From NCBI GenBank assembly GCA_050014395.1, contig JBEKDK010000005.1, forward strand, positions 1-64,000: a stretch of 64,000 bases of DNA, written 5' to 3'. Below the pieces are notes generated by a model. The model saw nothing but the letters and a program-made list of their open reading frames with translations. It had not been told where the DNA came from and made no database searches. This DNA is from DASPOJ01 sp050014395. Lineage in GTDB: Bacteria > Acidobacteriota > Terriglobia > Acidiferrales > UBA7541. Shown here in pieces: positions 26,510-33,324 of the stretch; the first letter of the stretch is position 1, and every line of letters starts with the position of its first letter. The position numbers were made by a program, and so were the translations under genes.

Positions 26510-27148
26510 ATGCCTACACCGACCGACGTCAATCTGTGGGACTCCGCCGAGCACGCGTTGGATTATCTGCGGCGCGCGGATTCGATTCCGCACCGCGTCG
26601 AGGGCGAATCCACGCTGCTCGAGTTCATACCTCCCGATGCCAAGCGCATCCTCGATTTGGGCAGCGGCGGCGGCAGGCTGCTGGCGCTGGTGAAGGCGGC
26701 GCGGCCACACGCTCAGTTCGTGGGACTCGATTTTTCGCCCACGATGCTCGTTGCGCTGCGCAAGCTGTTTGCCGGCGACAGCGGCGTCACGATCGTCGCC
26801 CACAATCTTGACGATCCGCTGCCGTTGCTCGGGCAGTTTGACGCCGTGATCTCCAGCTTCGCGATTCATCACGTGACGCACGCGCGGAAACGCGCGCTGT
26901 ACGCGGAGATTTTCGCGGCGCTGGCTCCGCGCGGCGTCTTCTGCAATCTCGAGCACGTGGCATCGTCGACCCCACACCTGCACGCCGAATTCCTGCGCGC
27001 GATTTCCTGCGACGAAGAAGGTCCCTCGAATAAGCTGCTCGCGCTTGAAACTCAGCTCGCGTGGCTGCGCGAAATCGGCTTCGCGGATGTAGACTGCCAC
27101 TGGAAGTGGCGCGAATTGGCGCTCCTCGGCGGCAGCAAACCAGCTTAA
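26510..27148 (+). CDS. Class I SAM-dependent methyltransferase
   Basis: The 212-residue protein has a Rossmann methyltransferase fold. Motif I is ILDLGSGGGRLLAL (near 47-60), the acidic residue binding SAM ribose is in VGLDFSP, motif IV is FDAVISSFAIHHV (near 110-122), and a later strand reads GVFCNLEHVAS. It resembles small-molecule methyltransferases of the UbiE/TrmN type. GGGAG lies about 8 nt before the ATG. It diverges from ispG, and no neighbour suggests the substrate. Confidence 0.85.
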   Translation: MPTPTDVNLWDSAEHALDYLRRADSIPHRVEGESTLLEFIPPDAKRILDLGSGGGRLLALVKAARPHAQFVGLDFSPTMLVALRKLFAGDSGVTIVAHNLDDPLPLLGQFDAVISSFAIHHVTHARKRALYAEIFAALAPRGVFCNLEHVASSTPHLHAEFLRAISCDEEGPSNKLLALETQLAWLREIGFADVDCHWKWRELALLGGSKPA

Positions 27149-27256
27149 GCGGGGCTTCTCGAACCCGTTTTTTCACTCCGCGTTCATCAACTGCGTGACG
27201 TTCATCAAGTATCCGATATACAGCGGCATTCAGCCGCGGGTGGTGAAATCCACCGA

Positions 27257-27276
27257 CCGCCCGGGAGTCCGGGCGG
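27257..27276 (+). promoter_or_regulatory. 8-bp GC hairpin in the leader of the DUF2934 gene
   Basis: CCGCCCGG-GAGT-CCGGGCGG is a perfect 8-bp stem with a 4-nt loop, 24 nt upstream of the DUF2934 start codon. No T-run follows, so a terminator is unlikely. It may protect or control the leader, or it may be a dispersed palindrome. No other copy was found in this window. Confidence 0.45.
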
Positions 27277-27300
27277 AACTTGCGAACGCGGAGGTCGGGC

Positions 27301-27591
27301 ATGTCTGAAATCTTTGCAAGTATCCCAACAAGAGAGCAGATCGAGCAGAAGGCTTACGAAATCTATCTGGAGCGCGGCGGCCAAGATGGCGATGACCTTG
27401 CCGATTGGCTGACCGCCGAAAGGGAATTGCGGCAACTGGCGCAGGATTCGTTCGATGGCTCGGAAGATCGCCCGCGGACCTCGGATCAAAGCGGCGAAGG
27501 CGCCGTGGACGACCACGAACGCGCAGAGATGGAAAGAGTTCTTCAGGCGACCAACAGAAGCCGCGCCGTCGCAGCGGGAGCCGGTAGCTAG
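27301..27591 (+). CDS. DUF2934 family protein
   Basis: The 96-residue protein carries the DUF2934 motif near its start: IEQKAYEIYLERGGQDGD followed by DLADWLTAEREL. This short helical module is common in Acidobacteria and Proteobacteria and has no established function. The rest is polar and low in complexity. GGAGGT lies 5 nt before the ATG at 27301, which fixes the start. Its stop codon overlaps the stop of the convergent MoaD-like gene. Confidence 0.8.
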   Translation: MSEIFASIPTREQIEQKAYEIYLERGGQDGDDLADWLTAERELRQLAQDSFDGSEDRPRTSDQSGEGAVDDHERAEMERVLQATNRSRAVAAGAGS

Positions 27592-27869
27592 GCGCAACCG
27601 CCGGCGATGGATGGAACTAACAGGACTTTGTCGCCTTGCTGGAATTTGTAGGCTTCGCCGCCGAGGAAGCGAATATCTTCGTCGTTCACGTAGATATTCA
27701 AGAACGGACGAATTTGTCCGGACGCGTCGCGCAAATGGCGAGCCATGCCCGGAAAGCGGCCTTCGAGTTCGGTGAACAGCTCGTTGAGCGTAGTTGCGGT
27801 GCAATCCAGCTTGGCCACGCCGTCGGTGAAGCGCCGCAGCGCAGTGGGGATTTCGACGGAGACGCTCAC
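27588..27869 (-). CDS. MoaD/ThiS-family sulfur-carrier protein ending Gly-Gly-Cys-Ala
   Basis: The 93-residue beta-grasp protein has the MoaD/ThiS architecture: an N-terminal VSVEIPTALRRF strand, LNELFTELEGRFPGM, LNIYVNDEDIRFL and the C-terminal GDKVLLVPSIAGG. Typical members end at Gly-Gly, which is activated to a thiocarboxylate. Here two residues, Cys-Ala, follow, so a maturing peptidase would be required. It starts with GTG, and its start overlaps the thrC stop by 4 nt, indicating coupled translation with threonine synthase. Known relatives donate sulfur for cysteine, homocysteine or cofactor synthesis. The specific product here is unknown. Confidence 0.85.
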   Translation of the reverse strand: MSVSVEIPTALRRFTDGVAKLDCTATTLNELFTELEGRFPGMARHLRDASGQIRPFLNIYVNDEDIRFLGGEAYKFQQGDKVLLVPSIAGGCA

Positions 27870-29140
27870 TGCGCCACTCCCGCCGCACGCGCGACGCTGA
27901 CGGTGGCGTTGAGTGCGCGCTCCGAGTATGCCTCAAACGCTTCGAGGCGCGGCGCAATAGCCTCGATCGTTTCCAAGCGCCCGGCCAACGCATCGGTGGT
28001 TTTCAGTCCGTTGCCCGTGATGCACAGCACGGTGGTTTCTTCGGGGAGAATGCGCCCCTGCGCCAGCAGCTTCTGCGTCACGGCTGTGGTCACGCCGCCG
28101 GCGGTCTCCGTGAAGATGCCTTCGGTTTCAGCCAGCGTTTGGATTCCGCCAACCAGCTCGGAATCCGGCACGTCCTCCGCCCAGCCGCCGCTATCGCGAA
28201 TCGTGCGAATCGCGTAGAAGCCGTCGGCTGGATTGCCGATGGCGATGGAGCGCGCGATCGTGGCGGGTTTCTGCGGCGTGAATCGCTCCTGCTTATCTTT
28301 GATCGCCGTGGTGATCGGCGAGCAGCCCGTGGCTTGCGCGCCGAAAAATCGGACCGGCTTCGCTTCCACCAGGCCGAGTTTGATGAACTCGTCGAAGGCT
28401 TTGCGAATCTTGGTGATCAACGCGCCGCCGGCCATCGGCACCACGACGTTGTCGGGCAGCCTCCAGCCCAATTGCTCGGCTATTTCAAAACCCACCGTCT
28501 TCGAGCCTTCGGCGTAGTACGGGCGAAGATTGACGTTCACGAATCCCCAGCGATGCTGCTCCGCAATTTGAGTGCACAGGCGATTCACTTGGTCGTAGTT
28601 GCCCGCGACGCGTACCAAATGCGCGCCGTAAATCTGCGTGCCCAGGATTTTCGCCTGCTCGATATCGGCGGGCACGAATATCCAGGCCTCGAAGCCGCGC
28701 CGCGCGGCTTGCGCTGCCACGGCGTTGGCCAGATTGCCGGTAGAAGAGCAGCTCACGACGTCAAATCCAAATTGCCGCGCCGCGCTCAGCGCCACGGCTA
28801 CCACACGATCTTTGAATGAGAGCGTCGGGAAACACACCGCGTCGTTCTTCACGTAAACATGCCGCGCGCCCCAGCGCTGCCCCAAGCCCTTCGCGGGCAC
28901 CAGCGGCGTAAAGCCCACCGGCAGCGATGCCGCTTCGACTTCGTCGACGGGCAGCAGCGCGCGATAGCGCCAAATGCTGTTCGGCCCTGCCTCAATCGAG
29001 GCGCGGCTCAGATTTTTTCCGACAGCTTCGTAATCGTAGGTGATTTCCAGCGGAGAAAGACAATCGTCGCAGAACGACCGAGCCTGGTTGCCCCAGCTCT
29101 TGCCGCACTCACGACACCGCAATTCGCACCGTTCGGCCAT
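27866..29140 (-). CDS. thrC: Threonine synthase with N-terminal zinc ribbon
   Basis: The 424-residue PLP enzyme belongs to the fold-type II threonine synthase group, which converts O-phosphohomoserine to threonine. The N-terminus has a zinc-ribbon pattern (Cys9, 12, 24, 27). The PLP lysine is in TLSFKDRV (Lys110), the phosphate loop is in SSTGNLANA, and MAGGALIT follows. Fusion of the ribbon is common in archaeal-like and some bacterial ThrC proteins. It overlaps the start of a MoaD-like gene, so a sulfhydrylase activity using a protein-bound thiocarboxylate is an alternative. The start is preceded by CGGAGGG, and a structured leader lies upstream. Confidence 0.88.
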   Translation of the reverse strand: MAERCELRCRECGKSWGNQARSFCDDCLSPLEITYDYEAVGKNLSRASIEAGPNSIWRYRALLPVDEVEAASLPVGFTPLVPAKGLGQRWGARHVYVKNDAVCFPTLSFKDRVVAVALSAARQFGFDVVSCSSTGNLANAVAAQAARRGFEAWIFVPADIEQAKILGTQIYGAHLVRVAGNYDQVNRLCTQIAEQHRWGFVNVNLRPYYAEGSKTVGFEIAEQLGWRLPDNVVVPMAGGALITKIRKAFDEFIKLGLVEAKPVRFFGAQATGCSPITTAIKDKQERFTPQKPATIARSIAIGNPADGFYAIRTIRDSGGWAEDVPDSELVGGIQTLAETEGIFTETAGGVTTAVTQKLLAQGRILPEETTVLCITGNGLKTTDALAGRLETIEAIAPRLEAFEAYSERALNATVSVARAAGVAQ

Positions 29141-29269
29141 ACCGCCCTCCGGATCGAGCCTTGCCGGGTCGCCTTGGACCCGTCCTCGGAAGGGGAAACG
29201 CTGGTTCCGGCCAATCGCGGCCGTCCCGGCTCCCGGGGAGAGATACGCTCGATTTTTCTCGGCGATTTT

Positions 29270-29320
29270 GCGGAGGGACTAGCCTAAAACAAAATACCCT
29301 CCGCCAAAGTGCTCGGAGGG
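29270..29320 (-). promoter_or_regulatory. Candidate attenuator in the thrC leader
   Basis: Reading the minus strand, CCCTCCG (29320-29314) pairs with CGGAGGG (29303-29297) to form a 7-bp stem followed by TATTTTGTTTT, which is a terminator. The same middle segment can pair instead with CCCTCCGC (29277-29270), an 8-bp stem that would destroy the first. The thrC ribosome binding site (29151-29145) has the same CGGAGGG sequence, so it could also be sequestered. The arrangement suggests conditional termination in front of thrC. The sensing element is not identified. Confidence 0.55.
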
Positions 29321-29362
29321 CCAATTTCTTCTGGGACCGCATCCGGCCTTTTAGCAGTTTTT

Positions 29363-29414
29363 AACGTGGAGCAAGTCGCCTTAAATCGCCACGTTTGGTG
29401 CACTTTACCGCACC
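29363..29414 (-). promoter_or_regulatory. Two further hairpins in the thrC 5' leader
   Basis: GGTGC/GCACC (29397-29401 with 29410-29414) and AACGTGG/CCACGTT (29363-29369 with 29389-29395) lie one after the other between the predicted promoter and the attenuator. Together they make a leader of about 270 nt with at least three stems. No known riboswitch consensus was recognised. They could be the aptamer part of an undescribed element or ordinary leader structure. Confidence 0.4.
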
Positions 29415-29417
29415 TCT

Positions 29418-29446
29418 TTTATCGCATAAATCGGCCGTCGCGTCAA
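29418..29446 (-). promoter_or_regulatory. Predicted sigma-70 promoter for thrC
   Basis: On the minus strand TTGACG (29446-29441) is separated by 17 nt from GATAAA (29423-29418). The -35 box is a 5/6 match and the -10 box 4/6. It is the only good promoter-like pair between the terminator of the upstream gene and thrC, and it would give a leader of about 270 nt. Confidence 0.45.
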
Positions 29447-29474
29447 GACCCGGCTGGCATCAGGCCGGCCGCGA

Positions 29475-29510
29475 AAAGGGGCAACCCCGGTCGCGCGGGA
29501 TTGCCCCTTT
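29475..29510 (-). terminator. Terminator after the Gln-rich secreted protein gene
   Basis: A perfect 10-bp stem AAAGGGGCAA/TTGCCCCTTT (29475-29484 with 29501-29510) with a 16-nt loop lies about 30 nt after the stop of the minus-strand gene. It ends in four T residues on the minus strand. The symmetry would also let it act in the other direction. Confidence 0.75.
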
Positions 29511-29538
29511 GCCTCGCAGTATCGGTTGAAAAAGTTCC

Positions 29539-30351
29539 TTACAGTACGACGCTGATTTCAACGCGTTCGCCGGGATAGTACGGGTCAAACATGAAATACT
29601 CGCCGTCGATGTAATCGATGTAGACGTCGTCGCCGTAATACCAATCCGAGGGCCAGGGTTGGACGAATCCAAACCAGAAACCGCCGTATTGGAAGCGCGA
29701 ATATCCGCCAACCATCTGGGGGTTGCCCATGCGGAAGTGATGATCCTGACCGAAGTTGGAGCGGAATCGATCGTCAGGAATGCGGCCGCTGGTCCTGCCG
29801 CTTTCACGAATTGCTGGCTGGGACCTCTGAGTTTGCTGCTGGGCCGCAGTTCGCTGGACATGGCCCTGTTGCCCTGATTGCGTTTGTTGCCTGGCTTGCT
29901 GAGGCTGTTGTGCCTGACGCGCTGCGGGCTTTGCGGAATTCGCCGCTCTGGCTTGTTGCTGTTGCTGTGCAGGCTTGGCTTGTTGTTGAGGCTTGGCCGC
30001 TCTGGCTTGTTGCTGCTGTTGCGCGGGCTTGGCTTGCTGTTGAGGCTTGGCCGCTCTGGTTTGCTGTTGCTGTTGCGCGGGCTTGGCTTGCTGTTGAGGC
30101 TTCGCTGCCCTGGTCTGTTGCTGCTGTTGAGCAGGTTTGGCCGGCTGTGGTTGCTGCGCTGGCCTAGCTGCTTGCTGTTGCGCTGGCCTGGACTGTTGCT
30201 GCTGCTGTGCCGGCCTCGCTTGCTGGGCAGGCTTCGCCGCCTGGCCCCCGCCGCCATGTTCATCCGGTTTGTTCTGGCCCGCGTAGGCGGGAAGGCCGAT
30301 TCCGAGAAGAAGGAACAGAGCGCTCGCACCGATCAATCTAACTGACTTCAT
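29539..30351 (-). CDS. Secreted glutamine/alanine-repeat protein
   Basis: The 270-residue protein starts with a signal peptide (KSVRLIGASALFLLLGIGL, then AYA). About 130 residues of Gln/Ala/Lys/Pro repeat follow, with a unit near 18 residues (AKPQQQAKPAQQQQQ plus Thr or Ala, Arg, Ala) repeated in tandem. The C-terminal domain of about 85 residues is aromatic and acidic (YGGFWFGFVQPWPSDWYYG and DDVYIDYIDGEYFMFDPYYP). The ATG at 30351 has GGAGG upstream; a TTG at 30372 is less likely. It is probably periplasmic or outer-membrane associated. The C-terminal pattern recurs in Acidobacteria, but its function is unknown. Confidence 0.75.
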   Translation of the reverse strand: MKSVRLIGASALFLLLGIGLPAYAGQNKPDEHGGGGQAAKPAQQARPAQQQQQSRPAQQQAARPAQQPQPAKPAQQQQQTRAAKPQQQAKPAQQQQQTRAAKPQQQAKPAQQQQQARAAKPQQQAKPAQQQQQARAANSAKPAARQAQQPQQARQQTQSGQQGHVQRTAAQQQTQRSQPAIRESGRTSGRIPDDRFRSNFGQDHHFRMGNPQMVGGYSRFQYGGFWFGFVQPWPSDWYYGDDVYIDYIDGEYFMFDPYYPGERVEISVVL

Positions 30352-30491
30352 TTTTGTTGCCTCCAATGTCAAAACGATTCCGACGCGCCGGCAGCTCGCC
30401 GCGGCTGGCGCGTCTAATGCTTCCGCACCACAGACTCAAGGCGCGGCAGTTCCCTCAATGGCGATGCGCTACAAGCAGTCCGGCGGGTTGC

Positions 30492-30683
30492 TTACGCGCC
30501 GACGTGCATGTGCGATAGGGAATGCAGAAACCCAAAAATGTTCAAGAGCCACAAGACAACGACGATCACGACGATCGCGTTGATGAACGACTTAATCGTC
30601 CGCTGCATCGGAATGTAGGTGTTCACCAGCCAGAGCAGCACGCCGACCACAATCAGAATCATCAAGACTTGAAGTAAGGGCAT
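30492..30683 (-). CDS. Small two-helix membrane protein (Thivi_2564-like)
   Basis: The 63-residue protein has two transmembrane helices (about 5-22 and 33-51) joined by NTYIPMQRTIKSFINA. The sequence LLWLVNTYIPM followed by a second hydrophobic helix matches the Thivi_2564 family of small bacterial membrane proteins, which has no known function. The ATG at 30683 is chosen; an upstream GTG at 30695 would add four residues. Similar tiny membrane proteins recur over the next 6 kb. Confidence 0.75.
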   Translation of the reverse strand: MPLLQVLMILIVVGVLLWLVNTYIPMQRTIKSFINAIVVIVVVLWLLNIFGFLHSLSHMHVGA

Positions 30684-30892
30684 TGTTTGTTGCACTCCGT
30701 TTCTTCGCAGGAGGACACTCCCACCTATGCCGAGGTCCTGCGCTCATTGCTGTGCAGATCTGGCAGCTTCTGCTGCTGTATGGAGCGGGGCGGAAGGCCT
30801 TATATCAGGTGCCGTTCGGTGTGAGGCTTAGGTACTCGCAGCTGTTTCGGTTTAGGTGCTGTGCTCCATACGAGGGCATCATAGAGGGTGCC

Positions 30893-30924
30893 ACGAATGG
30901 TGTCTGTCCCCTTGCGCACACATC
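30893..30924 (+). repeat. 32-bp dispersed repeat, copy 1
   Basis: The 32 bases from ACGAATGG to CACACATC match 33209-33240 at 30 positions, in the same orientation. The core contains GTCTGTCCC and TTGCGCACACATC, with short GTGT/ACAC inverted ends. It lies in the non-coding region ahead of the Crp/Fnr gene. It could be a REP-type element or a shared regulatory site. Confidence 0.65.
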
Positions 30925-31009
30925 CGCACTTTCACCGAGCAATGCCGTGAACGTTTACGTAAGCACGAGAGACCGGGTGCTCAAACGATAACGCCTCCTA
31001 GTTGCGATC

Positions 31010-31037
31010 TTGACTTAGGCGCGAGCCGGCGTATACT
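31010..31037 (+). promoter_or_regulatory. Predicted sigma-70 promoter for the Crp/Fnr gene
   Basis: TTGACT (31010-31015) and TATACT (31032-31037) are separated by 16 nt, each one base from consensus. Transcription would start near 31044 and leave a leader of about 175 nt before the ATG at 31219. Confidence 0.6.
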
Positions 31038-31218
31038 GGTTTCGCCTCGATTCTGCGCCTCTATGAGTCGAACTCATGGCTGGATTGAAGCCAGCCAGGG
31101 AGCGTTACATTGGGCGCCCTCGGTGCTGCAATTCTCGCCTATTGCCTGTCTCCCCGACAACGAGCGCTATTGTGCGAAGCCGCGGGTACGTCGGCGCAAA
31201 TGACGGGGGTGGACTGAC

Positions 31219-31917
31219 ATGAAAACCAACGATGCGAAGATCAGGGGCTCGAAAGCCGGGGTTCCGAAAACCGCTGGAAAGACAGCCTTCAACGCCCAAG
31301 CCTTTCTTGAGTCGGCGGGAGTGGTGAGAAAGATTGTTGAGTTTCCAAAAAGATCGATCGTCTTTGCGCAAGGGGCTCCGGCCAGCACGGTGATGTACAT
31401 CCAGCAAGGGAGCCTGAAGCTTTCCGTGGTCAATGGAGCCGGCAAAGAAGCTGTGGTGGCCATGCTGGGACCGGGAGACTTTTTCGGGGAAGGGTGCTTG
31501 GCGGCGCAGCCGGTTCGGATCGGCATGGCGACCGCGGTTTCGCCGACCACGGTGCTGGTGATCGACAAGGACGAAATGATTCGGCTACTGCACGCCCATC
31601 AAGAATTCTCCGATGGCTTTATGGCGTATATGCTGGCGAGGAACATCCGCGTTGAGGCGGATTTGGTCGATCAGCTCTTTAACTCGACGGAAAAACGCCT
31701 GGCTCGAGCGCTGCTGTTGCTAGCCCGATACGGGAAGGAAGACGCACCTCAAAGGATTCTTCCGAAAATATCGCAAGAGACCCTTGCGGAAACGATCGGC
31801 ACGACGCGTTCCCGCGTGAATCTCTTCATGAATAAATTCAAGGCATTGGGATTTATCAAGTACAACGGCGGACTACAAATCAATAGTTCGCTGCTCAGCG
31901 TTGTCCTGCACGATTGA
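31219..31917 (+). CDS. Crp/Fnr-family transcriptional regulator
   Basis: The 232-residue regulator has a polar N-terminal tail (about 1-28), a cyclic-nucleotide-binding beta-barrel (FPKRSIVFAQGAPASTVMYI, AMLGPGDFFGEGCL), a long dimerisation helix (near 140-165), and a winged HTH with recognition helix TIGTTRSRVNLFMNKFKAL. Only one cysteine is seen, in the barrel, so an FNR iron-sulfur cluster is unlikely. The ligand is not predictable. It is transcribed towards a convergent ECF sigma gene and sits in a block of stress-type genes. Confidence 0.9.
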   Translation: MKTNDAKIRGSKAGVPKTAGKTAFNAQAFLESAGVVRKIVEFPKRSIVFAQGAPASTVMYIQQGSLKLSVVNGAGKEAVVAMLGPGDFFGEGCLAAQPVRIGMATAVSPTTVLVIDKDEMIRLLHAHQEFSDGFMAYMLARNIRVEADLVDQLFNSTEKRLARALLLLARYGKEDAPQRILPKISQETLAETIGTTRSRVNLFMNKFKALGFIKYNGGLQINSSLLSVVLHD

Positions 31918-31946
31918 CGAGCGAGGCCGGCGCCGCAGCTTCCGTT

Positions 31947-32429
31947 TTAGGACGCCGTCGAGCCGATGCTGCTCGAAGCCTGTAGCCGTTGCCGGATGTG
32001 TAAGCGCGTCCGCGAGATGCGGCCCTTCACCATTTCCTCCGTGATGCCCATGGCTTCGGCCACCTCACGATTCGTCCAGCCCGCCCCCTTGTGAAGGAAG
32101 AAGGCATTTCTCAGTGAGGGTTGCAAGCCGCGGAAAGCGACGGCCACGAGCTGGTTTGCGATGCAGGCGCGCTCGGGGCTGGGGCTGGCATCTCTGATCC
32201 GCGCGAGTTCGTCCTGATCGTCGTCGTCGGAGCGAACGATTTCGCGTCGCGTAGCGGCGAGTTCAGACCGCCGCGAGCGGAGCAGCATCAGGCCCTCGTT
32301 GATCGCAATCCGCACCAGCCAGGTTGAGAATCGCGAGTTGCCTTCAAATTTGCCGAGATTGACGTAGGCTTTGCACAATGCGTTCTGCAAGTTGTCTTTG
32401 GCGTCCTCAGCGTCCTTGAGAAGTCTCAA
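31947..32429 (-). CDS. ECF-type sigma factor, start apparently frameshifted
   Basis: Region 2 (LLKDAEDAKDNLQNALCKA and FSTWLVRIAINEGLMLLRSR) and region 4 (GWTNREVAEAMGITEEMVKG followed by RISRTRLHIRQRL) of a sigma-70/ECF protein are clear. The only in-frame start is TTG at 32429, which gives 160 residues and cuts into region 2.1. The preceding in-frame codons read REKVYRVS, which fits region 2.1, but are preceded by a stop. AGGAGG (32470-32465) and a GTG (32457-32455) lie just upstream in another frame. Removing one base at 32454 would join them. So the gene is a recent pseudogene, an assembly error, or a programmed frameshift. Confidence 0.75.
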   Translation of the reverse strand: MRLLKDAEDAKDNLQNALCKAYVNLGKFEGNSRFSTWLVRIAINEGLMLLRSRRSELAATRREIVRSDDDDQDELARIRDASPSPERACIANQLVAVAFRGLQPSLRNAFFLHKGAGWTNREVAEAMGITEEMVKGRISRTRLHIRQRLQASSSIGSTAS

Positions 32430-32622
32430 AGAGACTCGATAGACTTTTTCGCGTCACGGCACGCCCTCCTGAAGAGATCAACTTCTCGTTCAAACGCGGT
32501 CTGAATCGCCAGGTCCAAATACAACTGAGATACGGTGAGCGAGCAAACCGGGCAATGAAGTGAATCTGCAGCCCGGAATCTAGAGTCCTCTACGTGGAGG
32601 CTTGGCTTGATTGCGATTGCGC

Positions 32623-32844
32623 CTACGTCCCGCGCTTAGCGAGCGCGAGCACCGCGACTCCGCCGGCCAGCGCCACGATGCCGACGATCGGCGGCAGGGG
32701 AAATGTGTGGTGTTCTTCCGTGGTCGCTTGAAGCGACCCGATATCGATAATTTTCTTCCGAGTGGAGTAGGTGATGCCCTGGTAGGCGAGCGCGATCACG
32801 CCAATCACGATCAGGACGACCGCCAGGATTGTGCTTCCTCTCAT
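32623..32844 (-). CDS. Small two-helix membrane protein, DUF3185-like
   Basis: The 73-residue protein has a transmembrane helix at each end (STILAVVLIVIGVIALAYQG and PPIVGIVALAGGVAVLALA), separated by ITYSTRKKIIDIGSLQA and a polar TTEEHHTF segment. This layout matches a widespread small membrane family often annotated near DUF3185; the family name is tentative. CGGAGG is 4 nt before the ATG. It lies in the cluster of tiny membrane proteins next to a DUF1328 gene in the same direction. Confidence 0.65.
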   Translation of the reverse strand: MRGSTILAVVLIVIGVIALAYQGITYSTRKKIIDIGSLQATTEEHHTFPLPPIVGIVALAGGVAVLALAKRGT

Positions 32845-32947
32845 ATGTCCTCCGGATGCGGTTCTGTAGCATGTCGAACGGCCGCACGAGGCCGATGTGC
32901 GTGGCCCGCCAGCGCAGTGCGTTGCGCCGGAGCCTCAGGGCAGCACG

Positions 32948-33112
32948 TCAAGCTTTGCGAACTGTGTGACCGATCAAGCTGATCACGAAGAGAACCAGGA
33001 AGACGAAAAACAGAATCTTCGCGATTCCCGCCATGGCCACGTAGATCCCGGTGAAGCCCATAAGGCCCGCCAGAAGCGCAACAACGAAGAAAACGATCGC
33101 CCATCGAAGCAT
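32948..33112 (-). CDS. DUF1328 small membrane protein
   Basis: This 54-residue ORF begins MLRWAIVFFVVALLAGLMGF, continues TGIYVAMAGIAKILFFVFLV and ends with LFVISLIGHTVRKA. Two hydrophobic helices joined by a glycine-rich turn and the MLRWA start are characteristic of DUF1328 (YtjA-like) proteins of the inner membrane. GGGAGG sits about 6 nt before the ATG. The function is unknown; relatives are often stress- or envelope-associated. It is easily missed because of its size. Confidence 0.85.
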   Translation of the reverse strand: MLRWAIVFFVVALLAGLMGFTGIYVAMAGIAKILFFVFLVLFVISLIGHTVRKA

Positions 33113-33208
33113 ATTGACCTCCCGCGCTGAAATCGAAGAAACCGTAACCCAAGTGGTTCCGAACAGGGCCTTTAATCGCGCCCTGTACTGTCATTTCTAA
33201 AAGATGCG

Positions 33209-33240
33209 ACGAATGCTGTCTGTCCCTTTGCGCACACATC
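33209..33240 (+). repeat. 32-bp dispersed repeat, copy 2
   Basis: Second copy of the repeat at 30893-30924, same orientation, 30 of 32 identical (differences at the G/C after CGAATG and at one C/T in the pyrimidine run). It lies about 97 bp upstream of the DUF1328 start on the other strand. Together the copies bracket the Crp/Fnr, sigma, DUF3185-like and DUF1328 genes. Confidence 0.65.
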
Positions 33241-33324
33241 TGAATTTAGGTTGCGCAACACCGAGGCCGGCGCTTCGCTCTTGCCCCGCGAGCGTCGACC
33301 TCGGAACGGCGAAACGTCGTTCGA

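Larger units (their letters stand above)
30684..31218. other. Intergenic region upstream of the Crp/Fnr gene
   Basis: This 535-bp stretch holds no gene that I can support. It contains one copy of the 32-bp repeat (30893-30924) and a good promoter (31010-31037) oriented towards the Crp/Fnr gene. Short ORFs here have no recognisable domains or ribosome binding sites. Confidence 0.5.

Noticed and set aside
29141..29345. SAM or other known riboswitch upstream of thrC
   Set aside because: No consensus core was recognised. The stems are reported only as an attenuator candidate.
29321..29350. T-box-like string TGGGACCGCA on the plus strand near the thrC leader
   Set aside because: It resembles the T-box consensus by chance. 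It is on the wrong strand for thrC, and no tRNA synthetase or amino acid gene follows on the plus strand.
29811..30345. Long leucine-rich plus-strand ORFs
   Set aside because: They are the antisense shadow of the Gln-rich repeat gene: CAG repeats read as CTG. No ribosome binding site or family match.
32458..32638. Open minus-strand frame upstream of the sigma gene with Cys-Pro-Val-Cys
   Set aside because: It has no ATG or GTG before its TTGs and no family match, and it ends inside the sigma N-terminal region. It is more likely leader sequence.
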